64,000 nt of DNA, from contig NZ_CP089309.1 of assembly GCF_021228795.1 (NCBI RefSeq), positions 4,647,501 to 4,711,500 on the forward strand. The letters are read 5' to 3'. Origin of the DNA: Thiocapsa bogorovii (GTDB lineage: Bacteria; Pseudomonadota; Gammaproteobacteria; Chromatiales; Chromatiaceae). Under the pieces are notes generated by a model. It saw only the letters and a program-made list of their open reading frames with translations. It did no database searches and was not told the origin of the DNA. This document shows positions 8,487 through 17,767 of the stretch, in pieces (position 1 is the first letter of the stretch; the number at the start of each line of letters is the position of its first letter). The position numbers were made by a program, and so were the translations under genes.

Positions 8487-10907
8487 ATGGATCTGCGCGT
8501 CCTCTGCCTCGCCCTCATGCTGATGCCCTCGGTGCAGGCCGCGGATGTCCCCGTCGAAGCCGCATCCGGATCCGCGGCAGCAGATCCGCATCTGGACCCG
8601 GAGCGGGCACAGCGGGGCTACACGGGCGCCGCGGTCTGCGCGGAGTGCCACCAAGCGGAGTTTGATCTCTGGAAGGGTTCCGACCATGACCATGCAATGA
8701 CGGAGGCTACGCCGGAGACCGTCCTCGGCGACTTCGACGACGCCGAGATCGAGGCGCACGGCGTCAAGTCCCGTTTCTTTCGTCGCGACGAGGCTTTCTT
8801 CGTGCAGACCGACGGACCCGACGGGGAGCTTCGGGACTATCCGATCCGCTACACCTTCGGCTGGTTTCCGCTGCAGCAATATCTGATCGAGTTTCCGGGC
8901 GGGCGACTCCAGGCGCTCGGGCTGGCTTGGGATGCGCGTCCGCCGGAGCAGGGCGGCCAGCGCTGGTTCCATCTCTATCCAGACGCCGACCCCGATGCGC
9001 CGATGGACCACGACAACCCGCTGCATTGGACAGCCGCAGACCAGACCTGGAACTATCAATGCGCGGACTGCCATTCGACGGATCTTCAGAAGCGCTACGA
9101 CGCCGAGCAACAGGTCTATGACACCCGCTATGCCGAGATCAACGTCGCCTGCGAGGCCTGCCACGGACCCGGTGCCCGTCACGTCGAATGGGCCAAGGCG
9201 AAGGCCGCCGGAGACAACGCCGAGTCGGCTGCGGCGACCGATGCCGCCGGCCGCGGTCTGCTGGTCGATCTCAAAGATCGCGACGGCGGTGTCTGGCAGA
9301 TCAATCCCGAGACGGGTAAGCCGGCGCGATCCGTGACCCGTTCGCCTCAAGGTGGCCCCCATGTCCAGACCGAGACGTGCGCCCGCTGTCACTCCAGGCG
9401 CGGGCGTATCCAGGACGAGCTGACCCCCGGAGAACCCCTGCATGAGGGTTTCCGACTCGCCCTGCTCGATCCCGCGCTCTACTTCCCGGATGGCCAGATC
9501 AAGGACGAGGTCTTCGTCCATGGCTCCTTTATCCAGAGCCGGATGTACCATCAAGGGGTCGTCTGCATCGACTGCCACGAGCCCCACAGCCTCAAGCTGC
9601 ATGCCGACGGCAACGCCGTCTGTGCCCGCTGCCATACGGCCACCCGTTACGATTCACCCGAGCACCATCACCACCCGGCCGGCTCGACCGGTGCCGCGTG
9701 CGTGGCCTGTCACATGCCCCAGCGCTACTACATGGTCGTGGACGAGCGCGCCGATCACAGCCTGCGCGTGCCGCGGCCGGATCTGTCCCTGAAGCTTGGC
9801 ACCCCCAATGCCTGCAACGCCTGTCATCAGGACAAGGATGCCGCCTGGGCGGTGAACGCGGTGGAGACCTGGTATCCGGACCCGGCGTATCGGGGGCCCC
9901 ACTTCGGCGAGGCGCTGCACGCGGCCGACACCAATGCCGCGGATGCGACCGCGCGTCTGCTCGCACTCGCGGCAGACCCGCAACAGCCGGCCATCGCCCG
10001 CGCCAGCGCCCTGGCACGCCTCCGCGACCACCCGGATCCGACTGCACTCATGACCGTGCGACGACTGTTGGCCGATCCGCAGGCGCTGGTGCGCGCGAAA
10101 GCGGTGCGTGTCCTGGACCTTGCGGACCTGCAGACGCGGGTCGAGCTGGCCTGGCCGTTGCTGTCCGATCCGGCGCTCACGGTGAGGCTGGAGGCCGCTC
10201 GCGTCCTGGCGCCCGTGATGAGGCAAGGGATCGGGGGCGAGCTGGCGGAGCGTCTGAGTGCCGCCTTGGAGGCGTACGCGATCGCGGAGATGGTGAATGC
10301 CGACCGACCCGAGGCGCATCTGAATCTTGGTCTGCTGGCGTTCGAGGCCGGCGAGCCCGTCATGGCCGAGCAGGCGTACCGCAACGCCTTGAGCCTCGAT
10401 CGGAGGTTCACCCCGGCACGGGTGAATCTGGCCGACCTCTATCGGGCGCTGGGCCGCGAGTCCGAGGCCGAGGCGGAGTTGATGGCCGGGCTTGCGGCCG
10501 AGCCCGTCACGCTGTCCGAGCGCGCCGACCTGCACTACGCGCTGGGTCTTGCGCAGGTCCGCTCGCAGCGGCTCGACGCGGCCGTCGAAGCGCTGGCCCG
10601 TGCCGCCGAGCTGTCCCCGCAGAACAATCGCTATGCCTATGTCTACGCCGTGGCACTCGACAGTGCCGATCGGACCCCGGAGGCCGTCTCCGTGCTGGAA
10701 GCCGCCCGAGAGCGCTTCCCGAGCGATCGCGATATCCTGATTGCCCTCATCCAATACAACGCCAAGCTCGAGCGAGCGGATGCCGCCGAGCGCTGGCTTG
10801 AGATACTCCGCGTCCAAGCCCCGGGCGACCCCGTTCTCATGCAGCTCGAAGGGCAGATCGAACCTCTGCGGGATCCCGGTCAAACGCGGACTCCGCCCGG
10901 CGGATGA
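8487..10907 (+). CDS. Octahaem cytochrome c with C-terminal TPR region
   Basis: From the ATG at 8487 the product has 806 residues and begins with a Sec signal peptide (cleavage after SVQA, about 18). Eight CxxCH haem-binding motifs follow at residues 51, 192, 222, 298, 360, 379, 405 and 443 (CAECH, CADCH, CEACH, CARCH, CIDCH, CARCH, CVACH, CNACH). The spacing recalls the cytochrome c554/DmsE-like multihaem group. Residues about 490-580 look like HEAT-type helical repeats (ARASALARLRDHPDP, then RAKAVRVLDL), and about 590-790 are TPRs (HLNLGLLAFEAGEP and following). It should act in periplasmic electron transfer, with the repeats binding a partner. A catalytic activity is not evident. It stands alone, convergent with the HlyD gene 17 bases downstream. 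Confidence 0.9.
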   Translation: MDLRVLCLALMLMPSVQAADVPVEAASGSAAADPHLDPERAQRGYTGAAVCAECHQAEFDLWKGSDHDHAMTEATPETVLGDFDDAEIEAHGVKSRFFRRDEAFFVQTDGPDGELRDYPIRYTFGWFPLQQYLIEFPGGRLQALGLAWDARPPEQGGQRWFHLYPDADPDAPMDHDNPLHWTAADQTWNYQCADCHSTDLQKRYDAEQQVYDTRYAEINVACEACHGPGARHVEWAKAKAAGDNAESAAATDAAGRGLLVDLKDRDGGVWQINPETGKPARSVTRSPQGGPHVQTETCARCHSRRGRIQDELTPGEPLHEGFRLALLDPALYFPDGQIKDEVFVHGSFIQSRMYHQGVVCIDCHEPHSLKLHADGNAVCARCHTATRYDSPEHHHHPAGSTGAACVACHMPQRYYMVVDERADHSLRVPRPDLSLKLGTPNACNACHQDKDAAWAVNAVETWYPDPAYRGPHFGEALHAADTNAADATARLLALAADPQQPAIARASALARLRDHPDPTALMTVRRLLADPQALVRAKAVRVLDLADLQTRVELAWPLLSDPALTVRLEAARVLAPVMRQGIGGELAERLSAALEAYAIAEMVNADRPEAHLNLGLLAFEAGEPVMAEQAYRNALSLDRRFTPARVNLADLYRALGRESEAEAELMAGLAAEPVTLSERADLHYALGLAQVRSQRLDAAVEALARAAELSPQNNRYAYVYAVALDSADRTPEAVSVLEAARERFPSDRDILIALIQYNAKLERADAAERWLEILRVQAPGDPVLMQLEGQIEPLRDPGQTRTPPGG

Positions 10908-10924
10908 CCCGGCGCGGCTCGAAC

Positions 10925-12070
10925 CTATTGCAGCACCGCGGGGACCGCCACGGCGCTGATCTCCTCGTCGCTGTCCGCCGTTCCGGTCATCACCAGTACC
11001 GAGCCGGTGGTGCCGACGCGCAGGTCCACGCCGTCGGGGATCTGCTCCAGGTGAACGCGTACAGGAATCCGCTGGGCGAGGCGAATCCACTCGAAGGTCG
11101 GGCTGACGGTGGGCAGCAGGTCGTTGCCGGTGCCGCCGTCGCTCTGGGAGATGCCCCAGCCGATGCTGTCGACCCGGCCCTGCAGCGGGCGGTCCGGATA
11201 GCTCATCAGGGTGATGACGGCGCGATCACCCGGGGCGACGCGCTCGATCATGGTCTCGCGGAAGTAGCCGTGCACCCAGAAGCTGGCGGTGTCCACCAGC
11301 GCCAGGGCCGGCTGGTTGGCCACCGCCTGGCTGCCCAGGCGCAGGTTCAGGTTGGTGACATAGCCGTCCACGGATGCCTCCACCCGGGTGAAGTCCAGGT
11401 TCAGCTTGGCGGTCTCCAGCGCCGCCTTGGCGCCGCGCAGTTGGGCGTTGTCCTCGCCGGAGGCGCCGCGATCAGCCTTGGCCCGGGCCAGGTCTGCCTT
11501 GGCCTGCAGCAGCGCGGCGGTGGCCTGGGTGCGCTGGGCCTGGGCCTTGGCCAGATCGGCCCGCGCCACGTTGAAAGCCGCCTCGGCCTCGTCGAAGGTG
11601 CGCTTGGCCACATCGCCTTTGGCAATGAGCTGCTTCGCGCGCTCGAAATCCTTACCGGCCTTCTCCAACGTCGCCTCGGCGCTGGCCACCAGCGAATCCG
11701 CCTGCGGCAGACCGGTCTTGGATTGCTCCACCGCGGCCTCAGCCGCGTCGACCTGGGCGCCCAGGTTGTCGAGCCGATCCAACGTTTCGTCCAGGCTGGC
11801 CTTGGCTTGGTCCAGGGCCGCCTGGTAGGTGCGCGGGTCGATCTCGAACAGCAGGTCGCCGGCCTTGACGAACTGGTTGTCCTTGATCGGCAGCGACACG
11901 ATGGGGCCGGACACCCGCGGCGCCACGCGGATGACGTTGGCGCGCACCTGGCCGTCGCGGGTCCAGGGGTTGACGACATAGTCCCAGTACTTCCAGACGA
12001 CCAGCAGCACGGCCACCAGGACCACGGCGCCGGTCAGGCCATAGCGCAGCAACGCAGGGGTTTTGTTCAT
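10925..12070 (-). CDS. HlyD/EmrA-type membrane fusion (adaptor) protein
   Basis: This 381-residue periplasmic adaptor has one N-terminal membrane anchor (residues 8-28). A barrel-sandwich half follows (VRANVIRVAPRVSGPIVSL). A long coiled-coil hairpin (about 85-210) is rich in Ala, Gln and Lys, and then comes the second half of the lipoyl-like domain (FTRVEASVDGYVTNLNL). The layout matches EmrA and the AaeA aromatic-acid efflux adaptor. Its ATG overlaps the stop of the DUF1656 gene as ATGA. Together with DUF1656 (AaeX-like) and FUSC (AaeB-like) proteins it would form an AaeXAB-type efflux unit for organic anions. The substrate is not known. Confidence 0.9.
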   Translation of the reverse strand: MNKTPALLRYGLTGAVVLVAVLLVVWKYWDYVVNPWTRDGQVRANVIRVAPRVSGPIVSLPIKDNQFVKAGDLLFEIDPRTYQAALDQAKASLDETLDRLDNLGAQVDAAEAAVEQSKTGLPQADSLVASAEATLEKAGKDFERAKQLIAKGDVAKRTFDEAEAAFNVARADLAKAQAQRTQATAALLQAKADLARAKADRGASGEDNAQLRGAKAALETAKLNLDFTRVEASVDGYVTNLNLRLGSQAVANQPALALVDTASFWVHGYFRETMIERVAPGDRAVITLMSYPDRPLQGRVDSIGWGISQSDGGTGNDLLPTVSPTFEWIRLAQRIPVRVHLEQIPDGVDLRVGTTGSVLVMTGTADSDEEISAVAVPAVLQ

Positions 12071-12279
12071 GACGGGATGACGAAGGTTCCGATGAGGACG
12101 GTGTAGATCACCACCAGCGCGAGCAGCACGAGCGGCGGGTAGAAGAAGAAGCGCGAGAGCCGGAAGCGGTTCAGCAGGTGCGCCGTGAGCCAGGCCAGCA
12201 CCATCCCCAGCAGGGTCGCGATGAGCATGGGCGGGAGGTAGACGTCGCCGATGGCAAATTCGCTCGGGATCAGGTTCAT
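12067..12279 (-). CDS. DUF1656 (AaeX-like) small membrane protein
   Basis: A 70-residue protein with two predicted membrane helices (PPMLIATLLGMVLAWLTAHLL and a second near residues 42-65). The N-terminus MNLIPSEFAIGDVYLPP fits DUF1656/AaeX. This family is almost always encoded between the FUSC and HlyD partners of an aromatic-acid efflux system, as here. The start at 12279 has AGGG at good spacing. A start at 12294 would follow the FUSC stop at 12296 almost directly but has a poorly spaced ribosome site. The stop overlaps the HlyD start. Confidence 0.88.
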   Translation of the reverse strand: MNLIPSEFAIGDVYLPPMLIATLLGMVLAWLTAHLLNRFRLSRFFFYPPLVLLALVVIYTVLIGTFVIPS

Positions 12280-12295
12280 GCCTAGCCCTGTCATG

Positions 12296-14491
12296 TCAGA
12301 AACGCGCCTCGCGCAGCCGCGACCAGTCGATGGTCGGCACCTGGCCGGCGAAGGCCACCAGCGCCTCGGACACACCGCGATGGGCGCCCAGAAGGCGGTA
12401 CATGTTCTCGCCGTCTTCGACGGACAGACGGCTGCCCTCGCCGTCAAGAGCGGCCTCGATGTGCGCTTCCAGCTGCGCGAGCTTCGCATCGAGGCGTGCG
12501 CGAAAATCCGCGCTATCCGCGGCCTCCGGGTCGACTGCGAGGCGGTCGAAGATCCCCTGGACACTGATGCGCCAGCCGCGCACGTCCTCGCGCAGCGCCC
12601 GCACCATGGCCTCGGATTGGCGCGCGTCGCGGGCGCGCATCAACGTCTGCAGCCGGTCGCTGATCGCCTGCACGCTGGTGACCAGGTCCTGCACCCTAGC
12701 CGGCGTCGTGGACCCGAGGGCCGCCGGCGGCAGGGCGTGCGCCCAGGCCGCGAGCTTGCCGGGCGCCGTCGCCACCTCGCTCAGGTGGTGCGCCTTGCGC
12801 CAGCGCTGCAGGCGCGAGGGCGCACGCTCGCGCGACCAGCCGGTGGTGGACATCAATAACGCGCTGCTGCGCAGGAACCGGCGCAGGATCGCCTGGAAGC
12901 GGTCCTCGGGGCGCAGCGACACGGGGAAGTACTGCGTGATTGCGAGACTGCCCAGGATCATCGAGAACACCATGGCCAGGTTGGCGACGGTGAGGAAGCT
13001 GTAGTGCTGCGGCACATCGATGGATACCAGCACCATGAAAAAGGCGAGCCCGAAGTAGCGCTTCAGCAGATGCCGCGGGGAATAGAGCAGGTAGACCAGG
13101 GAGAACACGGTGACGAACAGCATGGTGCCGAGGCCGAGAAAGCTCGACAGGTGCGGCATGACGAAGATGTGCGCAACGGCGCCGAGCACGATGCCGAAGG
13201 CCATGGGCCAGAGGAAGACGCGGACGGGGATCTGCGGATGCGCGGCCAGCAGCATCACGAACACGGCGCTGACGATGACCAGAGCGCTGGCGACGGGCAG
13301 GTCCGGCACGTAGATGAAGAGCAGCAGCGTCAGCCAGAGCACCGTGGTCTGCCGCAGCACGCCGATGAGGCGGTCCGGGTCCAGCGGTGAGGGGCGCACC
13401 GGCTCGCCGAGGGCGGGACGGACCGTGTGCTTCGTGGACAAACCGCAGATGTCGCTTGCGGCGTCGAACAGCGCGCGGGTCTCCTGCTCCAGCCGCGTCA
13501 GATAGGACGCCGCCAGCAGCACCGCGCTTTGATGAAAGTGCGGCAGCGTCGCGAGCTGGTCGCGGTCGACCTCGCAGGCCAAGTCCGGGTGCAGGGTCGG
13601 TTGCGTGGTCATCTCACCGCTCAGCATGTCCGCGATGGCCTTGAGCCTGGCATCGAGCTCGGCGCGCAGGGCCGGCAGCGCCGGGATCAGGCGCTCGGCG
13701 TCCACCGCGTCCAGCTCGTGGAAGAGCTGCCGCCATGCCTCCAGGGTGCCCTGCAGCGCGCCGAGCTGCCCGATGAGGCCGTGCCAGGTACGGCGGACCT
13801 CCCAGATCTCGTAGGTGTCCAGCTCGGCTTGGTCGAGCTTTGTCGGCAGGCTGGCGAGGGTGCGGGTCAGATCCGCGCGGAGCTTTGTGGCTTCTTGGGC
13901 GGCGTCCTGGCCGGATGCCGCCTTTTCGGAGGTGCCTGTCAAGTGATCCATGTAAAGGGAGAGCAAGCGGCGCTGATCGTCGACCACGCCGCGCACCGCG
14001 CCCTCGAAGCCGCGGCGGGAGTTGACCGGCCAGATCAGGATCGACACCAGGGTGTAGACGACGATGCCGAGCGTCGTCTGCTGTGTCCGCATCACCGCCC
14101 GGTTGAAGTCGTAGACGGCATTGGGCTCGGCGGTGACCGCGACGATGGGCACGGTGATGCCGGCCATGAACCAGAAATACCAGCGCGTCGTGCCGCCCAT
14201 CATGTAGGTGCAGAAGGCGACGAACAGACTGATCGCGAGCATGAAGGTCCAGCGGTTCTCCGGAAATAGGGACAGCAGCACCAGGCCCATGGTGGCGCCG
14301 AACAGGGTGCCGAACACGCGCAGCATCCCCTTGTTCAGCGATTCGCCGACGCCGGTGAGCCCGCAGAAGGCCACGGCGAAGCCGGCCCAGAAGGGCGTGC
14401 CCCAGTCCTGGGACAAGGCGATGGCGTAGGCGATGACCATCGCCAGGGCCATCTTGAAGGCGTCTTTGAAGGGGGCGGAGAAGGTGATCAT
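12296..14491 (-). CDS. FUSC family transporter (AaeB-like)
   Basis: A 731-residue inner-membrane protein with two hydrophobic halves separated by a soluble region. The first membrane bundle (residues about 10-165) starts MITFSAPFKDAFKMALAMVIAYAIAL. A cytoplasmic helical part spans about 170-350. A second bundle around 370-520 contains VLWLTLLLFIYVPDLPVASALVI. The rest is a helical tail. This is the plan of FUSC/AaeB proteins, which export aromatic carboxylates. The start ATG at 14491 overlaps the SulP stop as ATGA, so the two are translated together. The open frame continues upstream inside the SulP gene but is a shadow there. Confidence 0.88.
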   Translation of the reverse strand: MITFSAPFKDAFKMALAMVIAYAIALSQDWGTPFWAGFAVAFCGLTGVGESLNKGMLRVFGTLFGATMGLVLLSLFPENRWTFMLAISLFVAFCTYMMGGTTRWYFWFMAGITVPIVAVTAEPNAVYDFNRAVMRTQQTTLGIVVYTLVSILIWPVNSRRGFEGAVRGVVDDQRRLLSLYMDHLTGTSEKAASGQDAAQEATKLRADLTRTLASLPTKLDQAELDTYEIWEVRRTWHGLIGQLGALQGTLEAWRQLFHELDAVDAERLIPALPALRAELDARLKAIADMLSGEMTTQPTLHPDLACEVDRDQLATLPHFHQSAVLLAASYLTRLEQETRALFDAASDICGLSTKHTVRPALGEPVRPSPLDPDRLIGVLRQTTVLWLTLLLFIYVPDLPVASALVIVSAVFVMLLAAHPQIPVRVFLWPMAFGIVLGAVAHIFVMPHLSSFLGLGTMLFVTVFSLVYLLYSPRHLLKRYFGLAFFMVLVSIDVPQHYSFLTVANLAMVFSMILGSLAITQYFPVSLRPEDRFQAILRRFLRSSALLMSTTGWSRERAPSRLQRWRKAHHLSEVATAPGKLAAWAHALPPAALGSTTPARVQDLVTSVQAISDRLQTLMRARDARQSEAMVRALREDVRGWRISVQGIFDRLAVDPEAADSADFRARLDAKLAQLEAHIEAALDGEGSRLSVEDGENMYRLLGAHRGVSEALVAFAGQVPTIDWSRLREARF

Positions 14492-16185
14492 CGCGCGCCG
14501 GTCTCTTTGCGATAGGCATCGACCACGTCCTGCAAGGTCTCGAAGAACGCGTCTTTGCCGAACAGCTCGTCGAAGTGGTAGCGGCTCTCGTCGCGGACAT
14601 CGTCCATCAGCTGCGCGACCACGAGCCGGATGCCCTGCCCCTTCAGCCCGGCGAAGGTGGCGCGCAGGGTCTCGGCGGCCGAGAAGTCCACATCGTCGAT
14701 GGCCGAGGCGTCCAGGCACAGCCAGCGCAGGGGCGGCTCGGCGCCGCGGGCTAGCGCCGTCACCTCCGCGGCGAACTGCTCGGCGTTGGCGTAGTACATG
14801 CTGTGGGTAAAGCGATAGACGACGAGCCCCGGCAGGGCCTGGGCCCGGGTATCCATCGGCAGCGCATGCCAGGCGCCCGTCCCGTCGGGCTGCAGCAGCG
14901 CGTTCTTGGGCCGGTAGCCCCGCCGGGTGTGATCGATAAGCGAGAGCACGATGGCGAGGATGATGCCCTGCTCCACACCCACCAGCACCACCATCAGCGC
15001 CGTGATCAGCGCGACCCAGAACTCCGAGCGGCGCTCCCGGTAGATGCGCCGCATGCCGTCGAGGTCGATCAGATCCAGGCCGATCAGGAACACCACGGCG
15101 GACAGCACCGCCTCCGGCATGTAGGCCAGCGGGCCGGTCAGGAACAGCAGCACCAACAGAACGACGGCGGCCATCACCAGCAGCGCGAGCTGGGTGCGTC
15201 CGCCGGCGCTGTCGACCATCTGGGTCTTGGTGGGGCTGCCGTTGACGACGAAGGTGCCGGAGAGCCCGGCGCCGATGTTGGCGAGCCCGAGCCCGAGCAG
15301 GTCCCGGTCCTCGCTGAAGGGCTCGTTGTAGCGGGCGGCATAGGCGCGGGAGGTCGCGGCGCTCTGGGCGAGGATGACCACACACATGGCAAAGGCCGTC
15401 GGGACGAGCTGGTTGATCAGCGCCCAGCTCCAGTCCACCTGGGGCAGCGCGATCTGCGGCAGTCCGCCGGGCACCGTACCCAGCACCGGCAGATGCCGTC
15501 CCAGGTCCAACGCCCAGCTGAGCCAGATGGCGCCGACCACCGCGATCAGCGCACCCGGGATCTTCCGCGAGATGCGCTTTGCGCCCAGGATGACCGCCAG
15601 CACCGCAACCGCCGTGGCCAGGGCATAGCCGTTGACCTGACCGAGCTGCTGCAGGTCGGTCCAGATCTCGCCCAGCGTGCCGTGCCCGCCGCCTTCGATG
15701 CCCAGCATCCCGGCGACCTGCCCGAGCGCCACCTGTATGCCCACTCCGGTCAGAAAACCAACCAGCACCGTGCGCGACAGGAAATCCGCCAGGAATCCGA
15801 GCCCGATCAGGCGCGCGAGCAGCAAGAACCCCGCCGCCATGAGCGCGAGCACGACGGCCAGCGCGACGTATTGGTCGGAGCCCACCGCGGCCAGCCCGAC
15901 GAGTCCGGCCGCCAGAATCGCCGCCGTCGCCGAGTCGGCACCCACCACCAGGTGTCGCGAGGAGCCGAACAGGGCGAACAGCACCGCCGGGATCAGCATG
16001 GTGTAGAGGCCGGTGACCACCGGCGTACCGGCGATCTTGGTGTATCCCATGACCTCCGGGATCGCGAGCGCGGCGAGTGTCAGCCCGGCGATGACCTCGG
16101 CGGGTACCTGCGATGCCTTGATGGGCAGCACCCCTTGCAGGATCGGCAGGCCGCGGCTCGTGGATCTGGCGGGCGCTGTCGTCAT
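14488..16185 (-). CDS. SulP family anion transporter with STAS domain
   Basis: A 565-residue transporter. The SLC26/SulP core of 10-14 helices spans residues about 30-420 and includes LAIPEVMGYTKIAGTPVVTGLYT near 45 and GSPTKTQMVDSAGGRTQ near 300. A cytoplasmic STAS domain follows (about 440-555; VVYRFTHSMYYANAEQF, LCLDASAIDDVDFSA). Family members carry sulfate, bicarbonate or other anions. The start at 16185 (MTTAPAR) is supported by GGAG 8 bases upstream; the longer frame to 16389 has no better site. It lies 55 bases after the K+ channel gene and is coupled to FUSC. The substrate cannot be told from sequence. Confidence 0.9.
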   Translation of the reverse strand: MTTAPARSTSRGLPILQGVLPIKASQVPAEVIAGLTLAALAIPEVMGYTKIAGTPVVTGLYTMLIPAVLFALFGSSRHLVVGADSATAAILAAGLVGLAAVGSDQYVALAVVLALMAAGFLLLARLIGLGFLADFLSRTVLVGFLTGVGIQVALGQVAGMLGIEGGGHGTLGEIWTDLQQLGQVNGYALATAVAVLAVILGAKRISRKIPGALIAVVGAIWLSWALDLGRHLPVLGTVPGGLPQIALPQVDWSWALINQLVPTAFAMCVVILAQSAATSRAYAARYNEPFSEDRDLLGLGLANIGAGLSGTFVVNGSPTKTQMVDSAGGRTQLALLVMAAVVLLVLLFLTGPLAYMPEAVLSAVVFLIGLDLIDLDGMRRIYRERRSEFWVALITALMVVLVGVEQGIILAIVLSLIDHTRRGYRPKNALLQPDGTGAWHALPMDTRAQALPGLVVYRFTHSMYYANAEQFAAEVTALARGAEPPLRWLCLDASAIDDVDFSAAETLRATFAGLKGQGIRLVVAQLMDDVRDESRYHFDELFGKDAFFETLQDVVDAYRKETGAR

Positions 16186-16240
16186 GCTTTGCTCCGCGGA
16201 TGCTGCCGGTTGCCTGGACATTGATGCGAGGTTCGACGCA

Positions 16241-16762
16241 CTAACCGCGACCGGTGTGCGCGGGATCGGACCCCTGGCGTGCCTCCGATCCCGGCTGACG
16301 CACAGCGTCCGCGCGCCGCAGATGGTGCTCGGCGTAGCCGCTCCAGGTGCGATGGACCACGGCGTAGAGCAGCGCCGTCGACCAACCAAGCAGAAGCACG
16401 CCGTTCAGCGCCTCGATGCCGGTCAATAGACGCCATTGTTCGCTGCTCAGCGTGATGTCGCCATAGCCGAGGGTCGTGAAGGTCACGGCGGAGAAGTATA
16501 TGGCGGCCTCCAGGGTGTCGATGGTTTGTACGGGCGTCAGCAGCCGAAAGGCGACGGCCCAGACCAGGATCTGCACGGAGTGCAGCAGCAGCAGCCCGAG
16601 CACGGTGACGACCACCGCGGTCAGCGCCCGGTTCGGGCGCACGTGGCCGTTGGCGTCCAAAAGGTGGCGGAACAACAGGCGCATCAACGTGATGGAGCCG
16701 AAGCCCTGGATCAGCACGGTCAGCCCGACCAGGAGCGCGCCGACGAGCAGTGGCATGGTCAT
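16241..16762 (-). CDS. Two-TM potassium channel (Ion_trans_2)
   Basis: This 173-residue protein has an N-terminal helix, a helix at about 48-70, a pore loop and a last helix at about 112-135. The selectivity filter reads TTLGYGD (residues 95-101), the canonical TxGYGD of K+ channels. No ligand-binding RCK domain follows; the tail is short and charged. The first 40 residues add an extra helix, so the topology is three helices plus the pore. It begins the minus-strand operon with SulP, FUSC, DUF1656 and HlyD. The start at 16762 lacks a strong ribosome site, and the ATG two codons later is an alternative. Confidence 0.85.
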   Translation of the reverse strand: MTMPLLVGALLVGLTVLIQGFGSITLMRLLFRHLLDANGHVRPNRALTAVVVTVLGLLLLHSVQILVWAVAFRLLTPVQTIDTLEAAIYFSAVTFTTLGYGDITLSSEQWRLLTGIEALNGVLLLGWSTALLYAVVHRTWSGYAEHHLRRADAVRQPGSEARQGSDPAHTGRG

Positions 16763-17052
16763 CGATCAAGCGCTCGGTGGCGCCCATCGGCGCCAATCGA
16801 CGGTTCCGGCAAATGGGGTGAGGTGCCGTCGCCCATGGGTTTCGCCCATGCCCGCCTGTCCCGGCTCGGTCGAGTTCCGGCGTCAGGAAATCTTGGCGAC
16901 GGTCTACCCGAATCGATCGGCCTCATGGCGGTCGGTCTGTCCTCATCCGCAATCCTACGAAGTATAGGGTCTCGCAACGATCTCCTCAGGATGCCTGTGC
17001 CAGAATTGATCCCAAAAAATTCCGGCTCCGAAGCGAGACCGATTGTCGCCGT
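16763..17052. other. Gap without a gene; repeat-like remnants
   Basis: No coding sequence is supported here. A stretch near 16890-16940 resembles 53305-53355 (shared ATCGGCCTCAT followed by a similar GCGGTCGGTC/GCGTTCGGTC block). A variant of the dispersed GAATTGATCC motif lies near 16993. These suggest decayed mobile DNA next to the operon's promoter. Confidence 0.35.
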
Positions 17053-17746
17053 TCAGCCCTGCCTGTGGTCTTCCTCATGCGGCGGCACGAAGATGCCCAG
17101 CCCGCGGGCACGGCCCGCGCCGGCGGCACTCGCGTAACTCACCGCGATGGTGCGCAGTTCCTCCGCGATGACGTCGGGCACCCGCTCCTGCTCCGGCTGG
17201 CCGGGGAAGGTCTCGAACTGCAGCGTCTGGGTGGGGAACGCGAAATGCACGCCCAGTGCTTGAACGAGGCGAATGACCTCCAGAACAATGCGCTGGCGCT
17301 CGACCATCTCCGTGGACCAATCCGGCACCTTAGAAAAGGAAGCAGAGCAGGCGATGCCCTGCACCGTGCCCTCGTCGTCGCCGCTCACCACCCGGTGGCC
17401 GATGCGGTAGGGGCGGTCCGCGAGGATCATCAGCGCGTCGAAGACGTCGGTGATCGTCTCCCGCGCGGCCGGCGCCATGGCCAGACCGCCGACACCCAGG
17501 CCCGCTAGCAGCGGTACCAGAGCGGCACCCGTCACCTGCAGGCCCCCGGATCAGCAGCGCGACGCTGAGGAGGAAGCCCGGGACGCGCGAGCCGATGCGC
17601 CACATGGTGGCATCGATGCTGTGCTCGATGATCCGGGTGCGCGGCGAGGCGATGAGCGACTCGGCGATGGCCCGGCACAGCCCGAACACGGCCCAGACCA
17701 CCATGTCGACGACCACGGCCTTGCCGGCGATGGTCACGGCGGCCAA
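17053..17746 (-). pseudogene. mscS paralogue fragment A: frameshift and internal deletion
   Basis: Two overlapping frames match the C-terminal half of the intact channel encoded at 25868-28354. The first (from 17746) covers the last inner helices (VVWAVFGLCRAIAES, then SIDATMWRIG) and ends at LLIRG. The second resumes at LVPLLAGLGVGGLA. The break, near 17525-17535, is explained by one extra G in a run after CTGATCCGG. In addition the text jumps from GTVQG to KVPDWS, so roughly 100 residues of the beta and alpha/beta domain are missing compared with the intact paralogue. It keeps the tail IFVPPHEE. The product could not gate a channel. Confidence 0.85.
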
Positions 17747-17767
17747 GCACGCCGTCGCGCGCCGCGC

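Noticed and set aside
8073-9635. 520-aa open frame on the minus strand opposite the cytochrome gene
   Set aside because: It is a GC-driven shadow of a well-supported multihaem gene. It has no motifs, an odd composition and no ribosome site.
9654-11090. 478-aa minus-strand open frame
   Set aside because: It spans the 3' half of the cytochrome gene antisense and runs into the HlyD gene; the composition is Arg/Gly-rich without any domain.
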